DNA of 64,000 nt from contig CALYLW010000983.1 of assembly GCA_944989445.1 (NCBI GenBank), forward strand, positions 62,001 to 126,000, given 5' to 3'. The DNA is from Ampullaceana balthica (lineage: Eukaryota; Mollusca; Gastropoda; Lymnaeidae). Shown here one piece after another: positions 25,623 to 37,289 of the stretch (within the stretch, counting starts at the first letter, position 1; each line of letters starts with the position of its first letter). The notes below the pieces were generated by a model. It had not been told where the DNA came from. It searched no databases and saw nothing but the letters and a program-made list of their open reading frames with translations. A program made the translations under genes and the position numbers.

Positions 25623-28600
25623 ATCATAACATGAAATACCTTCGCGACAAGTTTGCGAACCACCCCTTAAAAAGTCTGGGTACGGCCTTGAAGAGGTATG
25701 GACTTTTACATCAAGATTGCTTTTTATATGCCGATAGTGTAACCAACCTAAATTATCCCATAGAAAAGCGATCCATAAAAATTGAAGTTCATCTCATTGC
25801 TTCAAGTTTCAGACCAACATTTTTTAAAGATTTCTCGACAACTTTAAAAGTTCACAATCTTATTGATTGTCGCGGTATATAACTTATGTATAATAGCAAA
25901 ATACGTGTTTCATTACTAGGCAAAAGAAGATGCCATATATATATTTGGTGTAATGGGTTCCTCTGTTTAACTCATGCGCGGTTTTCAAAAAAACACAAAT
26001 AGTCTTACTTAGAGAGATTGTTCATGTGGAGAACCTATCTTTGAAAGGGTTTTTAAATAAAGTGTATATTGATCAATATATTTTTCAAAAAAAAATACAT
26101 AATACGCAATGTTTTTTGAATTGTATTTATTTATTTTTTAAAATTAAAATATATTTAAAATAAAGTTATAAACATTAAAGTACAAATATCTGATGATACC
26201 AATATTTTAGTAATATAATTAACCAATACCGTTACTAATTGTCTTTCATTTCTTTAATTTAAAACGTATTGCCTTGTGCAGTGTTTCCTTTTAATATTTG
26301 ACAAAAATGTAACATTGGTATAAAAAAAAATGTGTCTTATATCACATCTACTAGAATTATGTCAATAATAATGGTATTGTATTAACCCCTAAGTGGGCCA
26401 TTCGTTTACAGTGTTATAATGAAGCATTAAAAATACGTTTTATAAATAAAAATGCCATTTCAGTTAGAAATTAATAGTTATATATTGAAAATTAAAAAGC
26501 TTCCGTAAATCAATTTATTGTTTTGACAACCCTATATAAACTTTGGGTTAATAGCTCAATGAAAATAATAGTCTTCATTCGTACACTGAGAGATATTAAC
26601 TGTAAGATGCTATATTGAAAAAAAACCTTGTAGATAGCTATGAGTATGTATGATGTAGACAATTCGTTGAGTAGAAATAAAAGTATTAAATAAGGGCTGA
26701 CTCAAATTGAAAGTGTTTGGAATAAACAAAAAATAGAAATAAATGTATTCTATAATACATTTTTGAGAGAGAAAGAGTGGCATTATTATCTATTCTATAC
26801 AATACTTTAACACAAAAAAAGAATAATTAAAAAAGAAACATGTCCGGTAGTCATTGCTATTAAAAATTCGTTATATGACATTGAAAATATTTAATTTTTT
26901 TCCAGAGTATTTATTTCTTCGTTGTGTGCGTCTATTTAGTCTGTTGTTTCTGTAAAAGCTCATCAATTGTTACATAAAAATCTGATTTAAAGGGAAAAAA
27001 GAAAATACATAGTTGTTTTAGTTTTACGAACGCAATATTTGCATTATAAGTTGCTCCTAGAGACATTTTTGGTCATGCGTTTCTTTTTGACCCAAACACA
27101 TCAATTTAATTTTAAACTATACAATTTTAGCTTTTTACAGGAAGACAAAGCTTAGTATTTAATTTAGTAAAATGCTTAATCATATATTTGCATCACTATG
27201 TATTGACTTACATACTCATATACTTACTTATATAATTTTTAAAAAAAAATATATTTTATTTGTATCAATCTGTATTGACTTACATACTCATAAATTTACT
27301 TATATTTCTTTTAAAAAAGATTATATTTGCTTTCGTGATAAATAGAACAACTCTGCATTGCATTTTTTATATTTAACCAAGTGGTATTTGAAAATGAATG
27401 GTTAATCATCAATCATTTTGTATTATAATTTATATTTTAAGTAAAAAATATTTATGAACTTATAAATAGCGCAAAAATACATATACTGTAATAAGTCGCA
27501 TGCTCATGTAAAAATGATCATGTATGTTAATGGGTGTCTACAGAAGCTTATAGCTGACGAGCGAGTGAGTAGACAGAGAGAAGTTCAGTAATATAGTAAT
27601 GACATGAGTCAGAAAAGTAGTTGTGTTTGAGAAGGATTAGTTTGTAATCAATATGTGTTTATATATGGAGTCAATGCATTTTTTAAATAAAATTTGGAGG
27701 AATATCATCGTATTTTTTTGCCCAATGAACCAGCCTGGCAACTGAATTTTTAACTTTTAAATTTTTTTAATGTTTTGATTTTGCAAAATTAAAAGAAGAT
27801 AAGTATATCATCAAAAAAGGGAAGAATAAGAGCATACGTTTTTGTTGCAGTAAATGTTAGGTTGTGACAGATTGAGCTGATCGCCAGGATCCGGAAGTTA
27901 GAATAGCGACAAATATGATAGATAAAGTTATTTTCAGACATAATTTAGCAAATATACCTATACTATGATGTAAACAGAATATCAGAGCTAGCTACTTGAA
28001 TAGAATTATGAAGAAGTAAATAACTTTGTGATTAACAATTTACATACAGAAGAAAGAAAGTGAAACGAAAACAAGTTTTTGTAAGTATTATTTTTATATG
28101 ACTTTAAAAATAAAATCCTTTAATATTCCTAGGAAGATTCAACGTCACAGAGTAAAAAAAAATATGTTTGCGATTGTGAAATGTCCATATACAATGCAAA
28201 GAGTTTTAGAGAAAAATCATACCATATATTGTAACGCTCTCAATTAAGTACATGTCCCTGTTATCGATAACCACTAAAATAGAACATAGAAACAATTATT
28301 TTCAATTTTTACCTTAAATAATTTTTTGTTTGTAAATTAAAATAGTTAACGATGATATGTAAATATAAATTTAAGTAATAATTCTTCATTTGTTGCATAT
28401 CGCTTTTTTGTAAAATAAAAACAAAAAATAATTTAATAAATGATTGTTTAAAAAATTATTGACCTTATCTGTAAATTAAAATAAACTTAATTTTAATATA
28501 AATTAGATTATTTATCGAATGCCAACCTTCAAAACTGTGAGATCCATTTTTATGCGGAGAATATATTAATATAATAGAATAAAATGTGTAAGAATATATA

Positions 28601-29075
28601 CAGACGTTGTCAATATTTACATTACAATATATTTACATTTTTAAAATGTTCAATTGTTATTATACTTTTCCCCAATTAATTGCATTACAGCAATGATTTA
28701 TTTCTCCAAAAAATAGGTCTACACTATGCGAGTTCAGCAATTGTTGTAGCAAAAATTATTTGTGTGGGCTTAGTCTCTTTTGTTTGTACACAATTAAAGG
28801 CAGTGTTAAATGTCAATGTTAAAATTATAATTTAGTAGTGCTGATATTGGTTTATATAGAAAGCAATAATTTTAAAATAAATTTAAAAATAAAACAATAA
28901 TAAATATAGTTTTAAAAACCTGACACTCACCAGTGAGGATTCTCTGCTACCTTTTTTTCTATTTAGGTAAAGATGTTTAAATAGAAAATAATAATTAAAA
29001 AGACCATAAAGGCTATGAAATTGCATTCGGTTATCTAAACAATGTATATTTTATTTAACAGATGAACCTAAATAA

Positions 29076-29078
<3 letters not shown>
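25623..29078. other. AT-rich stretch, nothing recognised
   Basis: About 3.4 kb of very AT-rich sequence with short open frames only. A 72-bp tandem duplication at about 27,188-27,330 (GTATTGACTTACATACTCAT in each unit) is the only clear structure. One frame at 25,598-25,882 has ordinary composition but no recognised motif. Confidence 0.5.

Positions 29079-29150
<72 letters not shown>
29079..29150. repeat. (TA)n microsatellite
   Basis: About 70 bp of pure TA directly touching a Helitron 3' end. Confidence 0.95.
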
Positions 29151-29151
<1 letters not shown>

Positions 29152-30908
29152 TAGCAAAACACCTGCGCTTCGCTGCCGTAAATTAGGATTTTAGTTAGCA
29201 TTTTAGAACCCGCGTAACACCAGTTCAAAACACCAATTAATTTCAATCTGGATCATGTGGGAATTACTAAATATATTAAATTAACTATCTCGTCTGTCGT
29301 GGTTCTGCGGAAAAAAATGTTAAAATGACACACTTCCCTTGACCCTATCGAGCTGTTAATTTAAATAATTTTTATTACCATTGAGGGAGGGTACTAAACA
29401 ACTTCCCAAAGTTTCATGCTTCTACTTACACGGGAAATAGATAAGTAAGTGATGAGTAACTTTTTAATAAATAAAAATATATATTTGGGCCCCGACCCCC
29501 CGGGGAGTGATAATTTTATATTGTTATCACATGTTACCATCGCGGGATTGAACTTAACAACTTCTTAAAGTTTCATGATTTTACTTACACGAAAATCGGA
29601 GAATTAGTGTTTTTCAATGTTAAAAAAGCTTATTTAAAGAAAAAAACAATATTCTGGCCCCGGCCCTCATGAATGGGAATTTCAAAATTCTTCTTTGCCA
29701 ATTATCATTGTGCGAGTGTGCTAAAGTTTTATATTTTTACCTACAGGGAAAATTTGGGCCCCCTGCAATAAGTAAGCGATTATTAAAAAAACAAAAAACA
29801 AATTCGACTGTCACCACTGCGGAAGTGTGCTTCTATCTACACGGGAAATTGGAGAATTAGTGATTTTTAATTTTGATAAAGATCATAAAAGGAAAAAACT
29901 ACATTTAGGCCCATGGGCCCCATTAAGTGATAATTTAATTATATTTTACATATGCCACCATTGCAGAAGTGTACTCAACAATTTCCAATGTTTCATGCTT
30001 CAAAATAAAATAAGACATCAAATGGTAAAATTTTTAAGACTTTTTTTACCCCAAATATTGACAAACAAATATATTTATAATGATCCAGATTGAAGCAAAA
30101 TGTTGTTTTGAACTTTACATCTTTCACCCTTATGGCCCACGGGCTCTTATTTTAGTATATTAAGCCATATAAATATTATTTTACTCATCCTGCTGCCATT
30201 AAACTTTAAGAAGTAAGCTCCCACGAAGATTTCTGTAATTAAAATTTAAAAAAAAACACTTATTAGGGCCCGGGGACACATAATGCAATTTTAAAACATA
30301 AGTTATATCAAAGGTATTTTAAACAGTAGCTACTTTCATTGAAGTAGCTATGGTGGGAGGTGGTCTAAAATCGAAATTCCCTGGGGCCCTTTGAGGGGGA
30401 TGGGAAATTAGTGTACTTAAAATGGTTAAGCCTCCCAGGCCCCCAAACCCCTACAAATTTCTAGCTATGCCACTGGCTACTAGGTGTATGGATGAATTTT
30501 TTTACCAAATTTGATATTTAAAAAAGTAAAATTCTATAGGATAATGAAGTCCTAACGTCTGTTCCTTTATGGCCGGTGCCCAAAATATTGTTTTCGTAAA
30601 ATTTTAAAGCTTCATTTCCAATTAGATTTTTAAAAAATAAACAAATGTAGACACGTATCTCCCTAATGACTTAGATTGAAATATTCAGGCCTTATGAGAT
30701 ATGAACATCCTGTACCCATTTTCTACGGGAGCTCTTAATTTAATTTTATTCCTAATTTGATTCTACATGACCTTACCCAATTTGACAAACCAGTATATCC
30801 ATCATGATCAAAATTGAAATCTTTTGGTGTTTTGAATTGGTGTTACGCTGGTTCTAAAAGCTAGCTGAAATCATTAATTTCCGCTGCAAAGCGCGGTTTT
30901 TTAGCTAG
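29151..30908. mobile_element. Composite Helitron with two outward 3' ends
   Basis: At 29,151 the minus strand ends in GCAGCGAAGCGCAGG, TGTTTTG, CTAG, then T. At 30,908 the plus strand ends in CCGCTGCAAAGCGCGG, T-run, AGCTAG, then T. So both boundaries are Helitron 3' ends facing outward. The left half (to about 30,060) carries the repeat module CACGGGAAAT...AAGTTTCATGCTT in minus orientation. The right half ends with the plus-strand word GGTGTTTTGAATTGGTGTTA. An inversion, or two elements joined through their 5' parts, would give this. No coding sequence. Confidence 0.6.
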
Positions 30909-32176
30909 TCTATACTAATAAAAGTCAAAGACCTCACTGACTGACTGACTGACTCATCACTAATTCTCCAACTTCCCGTGTAGGTTAAAGCATGAAACTT
31001 TGGGAAGTTGTTAAGTAGCCCTTCACGACTATAATTGGAGTAAAATAAATTTAAAATTCAAACACATGGGGGCCAGGGGCCCAAAAACTTTTTTTCCCTT
31101 ATATGGGTTATATACAAATGGAAGCATGAAAGTTTAGGAAGTTTTTGAGTACACTTCCGCATTGGTAACAGGTAAAAATATTTAAATTATCACATACTGA
31201 GGGCCGGGGCCCAAATGACGTTTTTCCTTATATGAGGTACATAAAAACTGAAAATCCTTAATGCTCCGATATGCCGTGTAGGTAGAGGCACGAAACTTTT
31301 GGTAGTTGTTAAGTAACATTCTCAATGGTAACAAGTAAAAAATAAATTACATACATTATCACTTAAAGGGAGGCCGGGGCCAAAATATAGTTGTTTTTTA
31401 TATTAAAACCTGACTCATCCCTAATTCTCCAACTTGCCGTGTAGGTAGAGGCATGAAACTTTAGGAAATTGATAAGTAGACTCTGTCAACGATACTTGTC
31501 TGAAAAGAATTTCAAAATTCGCAATCATTTGGGCCGTGGGCTCAAAAACTTTAGTTTTCCTTACATGGGCTATGTAAACAATGAAAAGCACTAATTCTCC
31601 TATTTACCGAGTATATTGAAGCATGAAACGTTGAAATTGTTGAGCACACTTCCGTGATGGTAACAGGCGAAACAGATTATTTAAATTATCACTTACTTGG
31701 TGCCGGGGGCCCATATGTAGTTTTTTTATATTAAAAACTGACTCATCACTAATTCTCGAATTTTCCCTTGGGGTAAAAATATATAACTTTGAGAACTTAT
31801 TTAGCACATTCGCACAACGATAATTGGCAAAGAAGAATTTTAAAATTCCCACTCATGGGAGCCGGGGGCTAAAATGTTGTTTTTTCCTTTAATCAGTTAT
31901 TTTAACATTGAAAATCACTAATTCTCCGATTTCCCGTTTAAGTAAAAGCATACAACTTTTAGAAGTTGTTAAGTACAAGCCCGCGATGGTAACAGGTGAT
32001 AAAAATATAAAATTATCACTCCCCGGGGGGTCGGGGCCACAATATATATTTTTATTATATTTAGTAATTTAGTATTTAGTATATTTAGTAAGTCCCACAT
32101 GATTCAGATTGGAATTAATTGGTGTTTTGAATTGGTGTTACGCAGGTACCGCTGCAGAAAGTGTATGTTTTGCTAG
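30909..32176 (+). mobile_element. Non-autonomous Helitron with about 160-bp internal repeats
   Basis: It starts TCTATACTAATAAAAG, directly abutting the CTAG of the preceding element. It ends CCGCTGCAG...TGTTTTG, CTAG, T. Inside are about seven diverged units, each with a GGCCGGGGCCC-like palindrome (near 31,068, 31,201, 31,371, 31,531, 31,701, 31,858 and 32,029). Each unit also has a module ACTAATTCTCCAA...CCCGTGTAGGT...GCATGAAACTTT...GTTGTTAAGTA. The unit architecture matches the Helitron at 9.0-10.2 kb. It runs straight into a (TA)n tract. Non-coding. Confidence 0.7.
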
Positions 32177-32181
32177 TATAA

Positions 32182-32223
<42 letters not shown>

Positions 32224-32435
32224 ATGGACAGATAAATATATGGATGGATCGATTGATGTAAGGAAGGAATCATTGTTGAAATAGTGGATGGATTGATGGA
32301 TAGATGGTTGGATAGATGGATGCATGTATGTTTGAGTGGATGATTGATGGATAGATTAATGGGTGGATTGGTGGATGATTTGATGGAAGGATGATTGGAT
32401 GAATCGATGGATGGATGTGATTCGATGGAGTTGAA
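32177..32435. repeat. (TA)n followed by a (GGAT)n-type minisatellite
   Basis: TA alternation to about 32,226 passes into about 200 bp of irregular GGATGGAT/GATTGATG words. Confidence 0.85.
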
Positions 32436-33290
32436 TACTTAATTAAACAACACCATAAAAACAAAGTTTTTGACTATAAATCCCTTATGTATGAGACATA
32501 TCTAAAGTATTGAAATGATCAAACGCGACAAACATTTACAGACTGAAACCGAATTATATCCCCTGGCTTTAAAACCGATGGAAGGTGGTGTGGACATTGA
32601 CGGGTGGCGTCAACGCGTTAACTCAACTGGCACGTGAAAGAACAAAAAAAAACTGTGTAATTAAATTATATATGTTGTATAGAGATAAACTTAAAATGCA
32701 TTTATTTAATTACGGTACGTTTAATAGATTGAAATTTTGATACGATGCATTGTTATGTGACAAGAGTCTATGTGCAAAACTTCAGCTCGATCGCATCAAG
32801 GAAATTGTGTAATTTTTTACACGCTTTTATTTAAGTCACAATGTTTGTATGTTGTATCCATCCATCCTTCCTTCAAATCTTGTAACGTAAAATTAAACCA
32901 CTTTTGATGGTCCTAGAGATCTCAAAATTTTACCACAGATAGATCTTGGATGACAATTTATTGTATCAAAATTTCAGATCGATCGAATTTACCGTAATTA
33001 AATTAATCAATTTTTAGTTTATCTCTATTTATCACTATTTTTAGAATGTATAGTCGTCTGCTAGAAATGACATCAAATGCTCACTGGTTTCACTCCAGCC
33101 CTGGTTTACCGAATTCCCGTGTTTACATCAAGGCCAGAGGAGATCAGCGCGTTTCAGTCTGTAAATGTTTGTAAATAAAAGCGTGTCCTTTTTTAAACAA
33201 ATAGTTTTCTACATTTTACTTATTACTTTTGTTTTTGCGCCCGCCCAAGAGATGAGGACAGAGACGGCCGTGAAGTTAATATAAGGAATT
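32436..33290. repeat. Fold-back repeat, copy 1
   Basis: The left half contains GACAAACATTTACAGACTGA (about 32,528) and ATTTAATTACGGTA (about 32,704). The right half contains the inverted forms (TCAGTCTGTAAATGTTTGT at about 33,150 and TACCGTAATTAAATTAAT at about 32,990). The unit is therefore a large imperfect palindrome. It ends GCCGTGAAGTTAATATAAGG followed by AATTTAATAAACAACCCCG, where copy 2 begins. No coding sequence was seen. Confidence 0.6.
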
Positions 33291-33762
33291 TAATAAACAA
33301 CCCCGTAAAAACAAAGATTTTGATTATAAATCCTTTATATATGAAAATAAATTAAAAGTATTGATTATGTTCAAACGTGACAAACATTTACAGACCGACA
33401 CCGAGTGATATCCCTTGGCTTTAAAACCGGGGGAAGGGACGGGAGGGGGTGTGGATATCGACGTGTGGCGTCAACGCGTGAACTGAACTGTCACGTGAAA
33501 GAAAAACAATAACAAACCCTGAACTTAAATTACATATGTTAAATTAGGAAAAACTAAAAGTGATGTAATTTAATTAATGTACATTAGATCGATCTGAAAT
33601 GTTTATACGATACATCGTTAGATAACACATTTCATCGTTAGGTGCCACATTTCATCTCAATGGCATCACGGGAAGTGGGTCATTTTTTACTTTTTGTTTC
33701 TGCCCGATGACGAACGACAGACAGAGAGAGACGGCTGTGAAGTTAATATACGGTATTTAAAA
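33291..33762. repeat. Fold-back repeat, copy 2 (half unit)
   Basis: Repeats the left half of copy 1 in direct tandem: CCTTTATATATGA, CGTGACAAACATTTACAGAC, TGGCGTCAACGCGTGAACT and CACGTGAAAGAA. It ends in the same GCTGTGAAGTTAATATACGG word at about 33,735. The inverted right half is absent. Confidence 0.6.
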
Positions 33763-33775
33763 ATAACAATGTTAC

Positions 33776-33895
33776 CCTTATATAGGCAAAGAATGATAAC
33801 CGCTGCCATTATTATGCTGCAACCAATGACGCCAATACAAGAGAATATTATAGTTCTATTTTTGTTAGAATACTGATTCTTTGACATGTCGCCAC
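33776..33895 (-). CDS. Candidate 120-nt exon encoding a membrane helix
   Basis: On the minus strand an open frame is preceded by a T-rich tract and ACAG (33,899-33,896) and followed by GTAAC at 33,775, so it could be an internal exon of exactly 120 nt. Its phase is 1 on both sides. The peptide has a short polar N-terminal part (GGDMSKNQYSNKNRT), then about 23 hydrophobic residues (IIFSCIGVIGCSIIMAAVII and three more), then LYK. That is a plausible single transmembrane segment for a type I membrane protein. The exon lies between repeats, and no partner exon was found in the window. The donor is weak. It could equally be a chance frame. Confidence 0.25.
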
Positions 33896-33908
33896 CTGTT
33901 TTAAACAA

Positions 33909-34340
33909 AAAGTACTATATAAATATTTTTTTAATAAAAAAAATATATCCAACTAAAATGTAAAGTTTGAATTTGAAAATAAAAAATATATTTTATTGCA
34001 TTCTTTCAAACACATAAGTGTAAATTAATACATGCTTACTATTTGTCTTAACAACAAAATAATTATTTTTCTCAGTAGTTTTTTTGCAACATTTAAATGT
34101 TGTTAAATACAAAATATAATTTAAGCGTTTTATTTAATTTAAAATTGTATTTAAATTATTTAAAATGAGTTAAACATTACGAAACAATCGTTGTAAAATG
34201 ATACTGATTTATTGATCATAAAATGTATGTTCATGTAGATTTCAATTTCAGTAAAGTATACACAATTTATAACTAAATTGTTTCTCTTTGTTAAGAAAAA
34301 CAAAAAAAACTCCTGTTTTGTGAATTTCCCTTAAAAAGAA

Positions 34341-34382
<42 letters not shown>

Positions 34383-34384
34383 AT
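33909..34384. other. AT-rich spacer with (AT)n
   Basis: Nothing recognised except a (TA)n tract at about 34,339-34,380, which touches the end of the following LINE. Confidence 0.5.
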
Positions 34385-36808
34385 ATATGTTTTATCTTAT
34401 CTGTTAAAGACGCTCCTTCTATACAGAAGATTGATGCCTCCTACGCTTATCTATGTTTTGTGTTTGGTCTTGCAATCTTATAAGAGTTTTAATGTTGATA
34501 AAGTTCTGGTTTTCCTGGTTTCTTCAGGCAACCCATTATAAGCCCGAATTCCGGGCGGGAAAAACGAAAATGTGTGTCTTTCTTCTTGCATACCGAGAAG
34601 AAATGTGTTTGTATCCTTATGTCTATCTGAGGGTAGCATTAATTTATCTATGTGTTGTATTTCTAAATTAGAATTAATTGCCTTATGTATAATTACTACT
34701 CTACTCTTGGTTCTTCTATCATCTAGAGTTTCAAGGTTTAATGATTTAACTAATGATGTTATTCTTTAAAATTTTGAATGTTCTAACGTAATAAATATGG
34801 CAGCTCTTTTTTGAATTTGTTCTAGCTTATCGATGTTTTCTTTGGTGGATGGGTCATATTCTAGAACAAGTCTCACCAAGGTGAGTTAGATTTTTAGTTT
34901 TATATCTCTATTACATTTGTAAAAGTTTCTTTTTAAAATGCCTAAGGTTGTGTTTGATTTTTTTAATAACTTCATTGACATGGGGATTCCATAATAGTTT
35001 CTCATTTATGATGACTCCTAAGTAATTTGCGTCTTTAGTTTGGGTTAGTTTTTTCCAAGAAAGAAATATTTTGAATTTATTCGTTTCTTTTTTCTTTGTT
35101 ATTCTTAATAGTTGACAGTTCTGGGTGGAAAGACATACATACTCCAGTTAGTTTCCAATCTTATCAGTTCATCTAAGTATATCTTGTTCTGATTTAATTG
35201 TTCTATAGATTATACAATCATCAGCAAATAACCTAACTTTTGTTCTTGTTGAAATGTTGTTTATAATGTATAATTTAAATCAATTAAAAAGAGTAAAGGA
35301 CCTAGCACAGTTCCTTGTGGAACTCCTGAGTTAATCTTCATTGGTGTAGATTTATAGCGATTAGTTATTACATTTTGCTCCTTACCCAAAAGAAAGTCTT
35401 GGATCCAGTAATTTAAGGTACCTGAGATTCTAAAGTAGTTTTTTGTATAGTAAACTAAGGTGCTTAACTTTGTGAAATGCTTTTGAGAAGCCTAGTAATA
35501 TTGTATCTATTTGATCATTTTTGTCTAAGCCTTTTGATATTTCAACTATTAAACCTATTAATTGTGTTTAACATGATCTATATTTTCTAAAGCGAGTTGA
35601 TGTGTGCATTGGGCATTATATTTGTCTTGGTGGTTTACTATTCTACTATATGTTATGTGTTCTAGGAATTTACAGCTGATACTAGTAAGTGATGAAGATC
35701 TGAAATTATCAGGGTATGAATTATCTCCTTTCTTAAAAAGAGTGGAGTTACATTAGCTAATTCCCAATCCTGGGGCACTTTACCCTTCTTTAGAGAGGCT
35801 TGGAAAAGAACTACAAGGATTCGGGACAGTTCATTGATTAGTTCTTTTGAAAAACCTTACAGGCAATTCATCTGGACCAGTAGCTTTGTTATTTTTAAGT
35901 TTTTTAAGAGTGAATGTATACCTATCTCATCTACAGTTATGTTACCTATTTCCTCAATTTTATTTAAATTTATTAAAACTTTCTTGTCGCCTGTGGCAGA
36001 AAATGGCGATGCAAAAGATGTGTTAAGGATAATAGTTTTAGTCTCATTGTCGTTATAGGTTTCATTATTTGAGCCTTTTAGTGTGGCTATTCCTGAAGTT
36101 CCATTTTTTTTATAGATTTGATAAAGAACCATACGTTTTTATTGTTATCTTTAGAAATAACATTGTTTACATATTCATTTTGGGGGTTTCAAATAAGTTT
36201 TTTTGTGTCAAGTTTTGAATGTTAAATTTTTGTGTGTGTATATTGTCAGATTGGTAGCCTTAAATTTCTTTAAAAAGTTCTCTTTTTCTTTGCATAGCAT
36301 TTTAATTTAGAATTGAATCAACATTTGTTTATTTTATTTGATGCTAGTTTTGTTGGAACATTCCATCCATTATAGTTTTAGATTTGCTTTTATGTTGTTC
36401 CAATTTTCTTCTACTGGGCTATTTGAGTTAAATTTACTTAGGAAATTTAGTTGTAAGATAGCCGCTGATTGGTGTAGTTTTATTGAATTACATTTGTTCC
36501 AAAGATATATTATTCTTCTAGGTATCTTAGTTATTTTACTTTTCATAGTATGGTTACCCTAACAATATCATCATCGGACAGTCCAGGAATTATTTCCCAG
36601 TCTATCACGAGTCCTTATGTATTTGATATGCATAAAGTTGTTATTTAATTTTTTGTTGCTTATTATACTATCTCTTTTAGGTTTATGGTGTTTATAGTTT
36701 CTATAAAGTGTTTATACATATCTTTATAAGTTGGATGGCTATCAATTGTATAGTTTTTCCAATTTATATTCGAACGATTAAAGTCCCCCATAATCCAAAG
36801 TACAGCAT
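34385..36808 (-). pseudogene. CR1/Jockey-like LINE, degenerate, minus strand
   Basis: Reading from 36,808 leftward, an endonuclease remnant (LWIMGDFNRSNINWKN) is followed by a linker (frame at 36,132-35,857, EIGNITVDEIGIHSL), a TGPDELP-like RT start near 35,875, and LFADDCII near 35,225. The C terminus reaches the 3' tail at 34,385-34,410, which is the inverse of an AGATAAGATAA tail. Stops and shifts are frequent throughout. The same family lies inverted at 37,290-38,846 and shares the 3' tail and the GAATTCCGGGCG region. The 5' end is truncated inside the endonuclease. Confidence 0.8.
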
Positions 36809-36837
36809 TTAAAAAAAAATACACAATCAATTTGTGC

Positions 36838-36891
36838 AATGAAAACAAACACGACAGTAGACGTTTCGGCTAATGCCTACATCAGTGCAAT
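36838..36891 (-). mobile_element. Penelope-like 3' fragment with hammerhead-like motif
   Basis: The minus strand reads CACTGATG, TAGGC, ATTA, GCC, GAAACGTC. This is the order of a minimal hammerhead ribozyme (CUGAUG(A), short stem II, GAAA, GUC), with one extra or changed base before stem II. It is the continuation, on the far side of the hAT insertion, of the Penelope-like element whose coding end lies at 41,520-42,000. Confidence 0.5.
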
Positions 36892-37289
36892 GATGGGCGT
36901 CGGGTTGGGGGGGGGGCATTTTCCCTGACCCCCTAAATTTTAGAAAAAGGTCATACAAATGTAATAAAATGTCATAATTCAGTTGTTACAATACAACTGA
37001 ACTAAATTTCCGGAAAGTCTATTACATTTAAAATAATGCACATTTATTACACATAAAAAAAGAATTATATCTGCAAGCATACATGATGACATTACTGGTT
37101 GTTCTAAATATTCCAGGTGTTTAACAATTTATGTCACATTTCAGCAAAAATCCGCCACATTTTATATGTATGTGTCCATCTACTTTCGAATAGCAATGGA
37201 ACATTTGGAATTAGTTTTCTTCACTCATTACTATTTCGGAAAAACTATAATTTAATTAATTGTTCCAACATTTACCCATTTTATTCTTC

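Noticed and set aside
32270..32464. His/Pro/Ser/Ile-rich open frame
   Set aside because: It is a translation of the (GGAT)n-type minisatellite.
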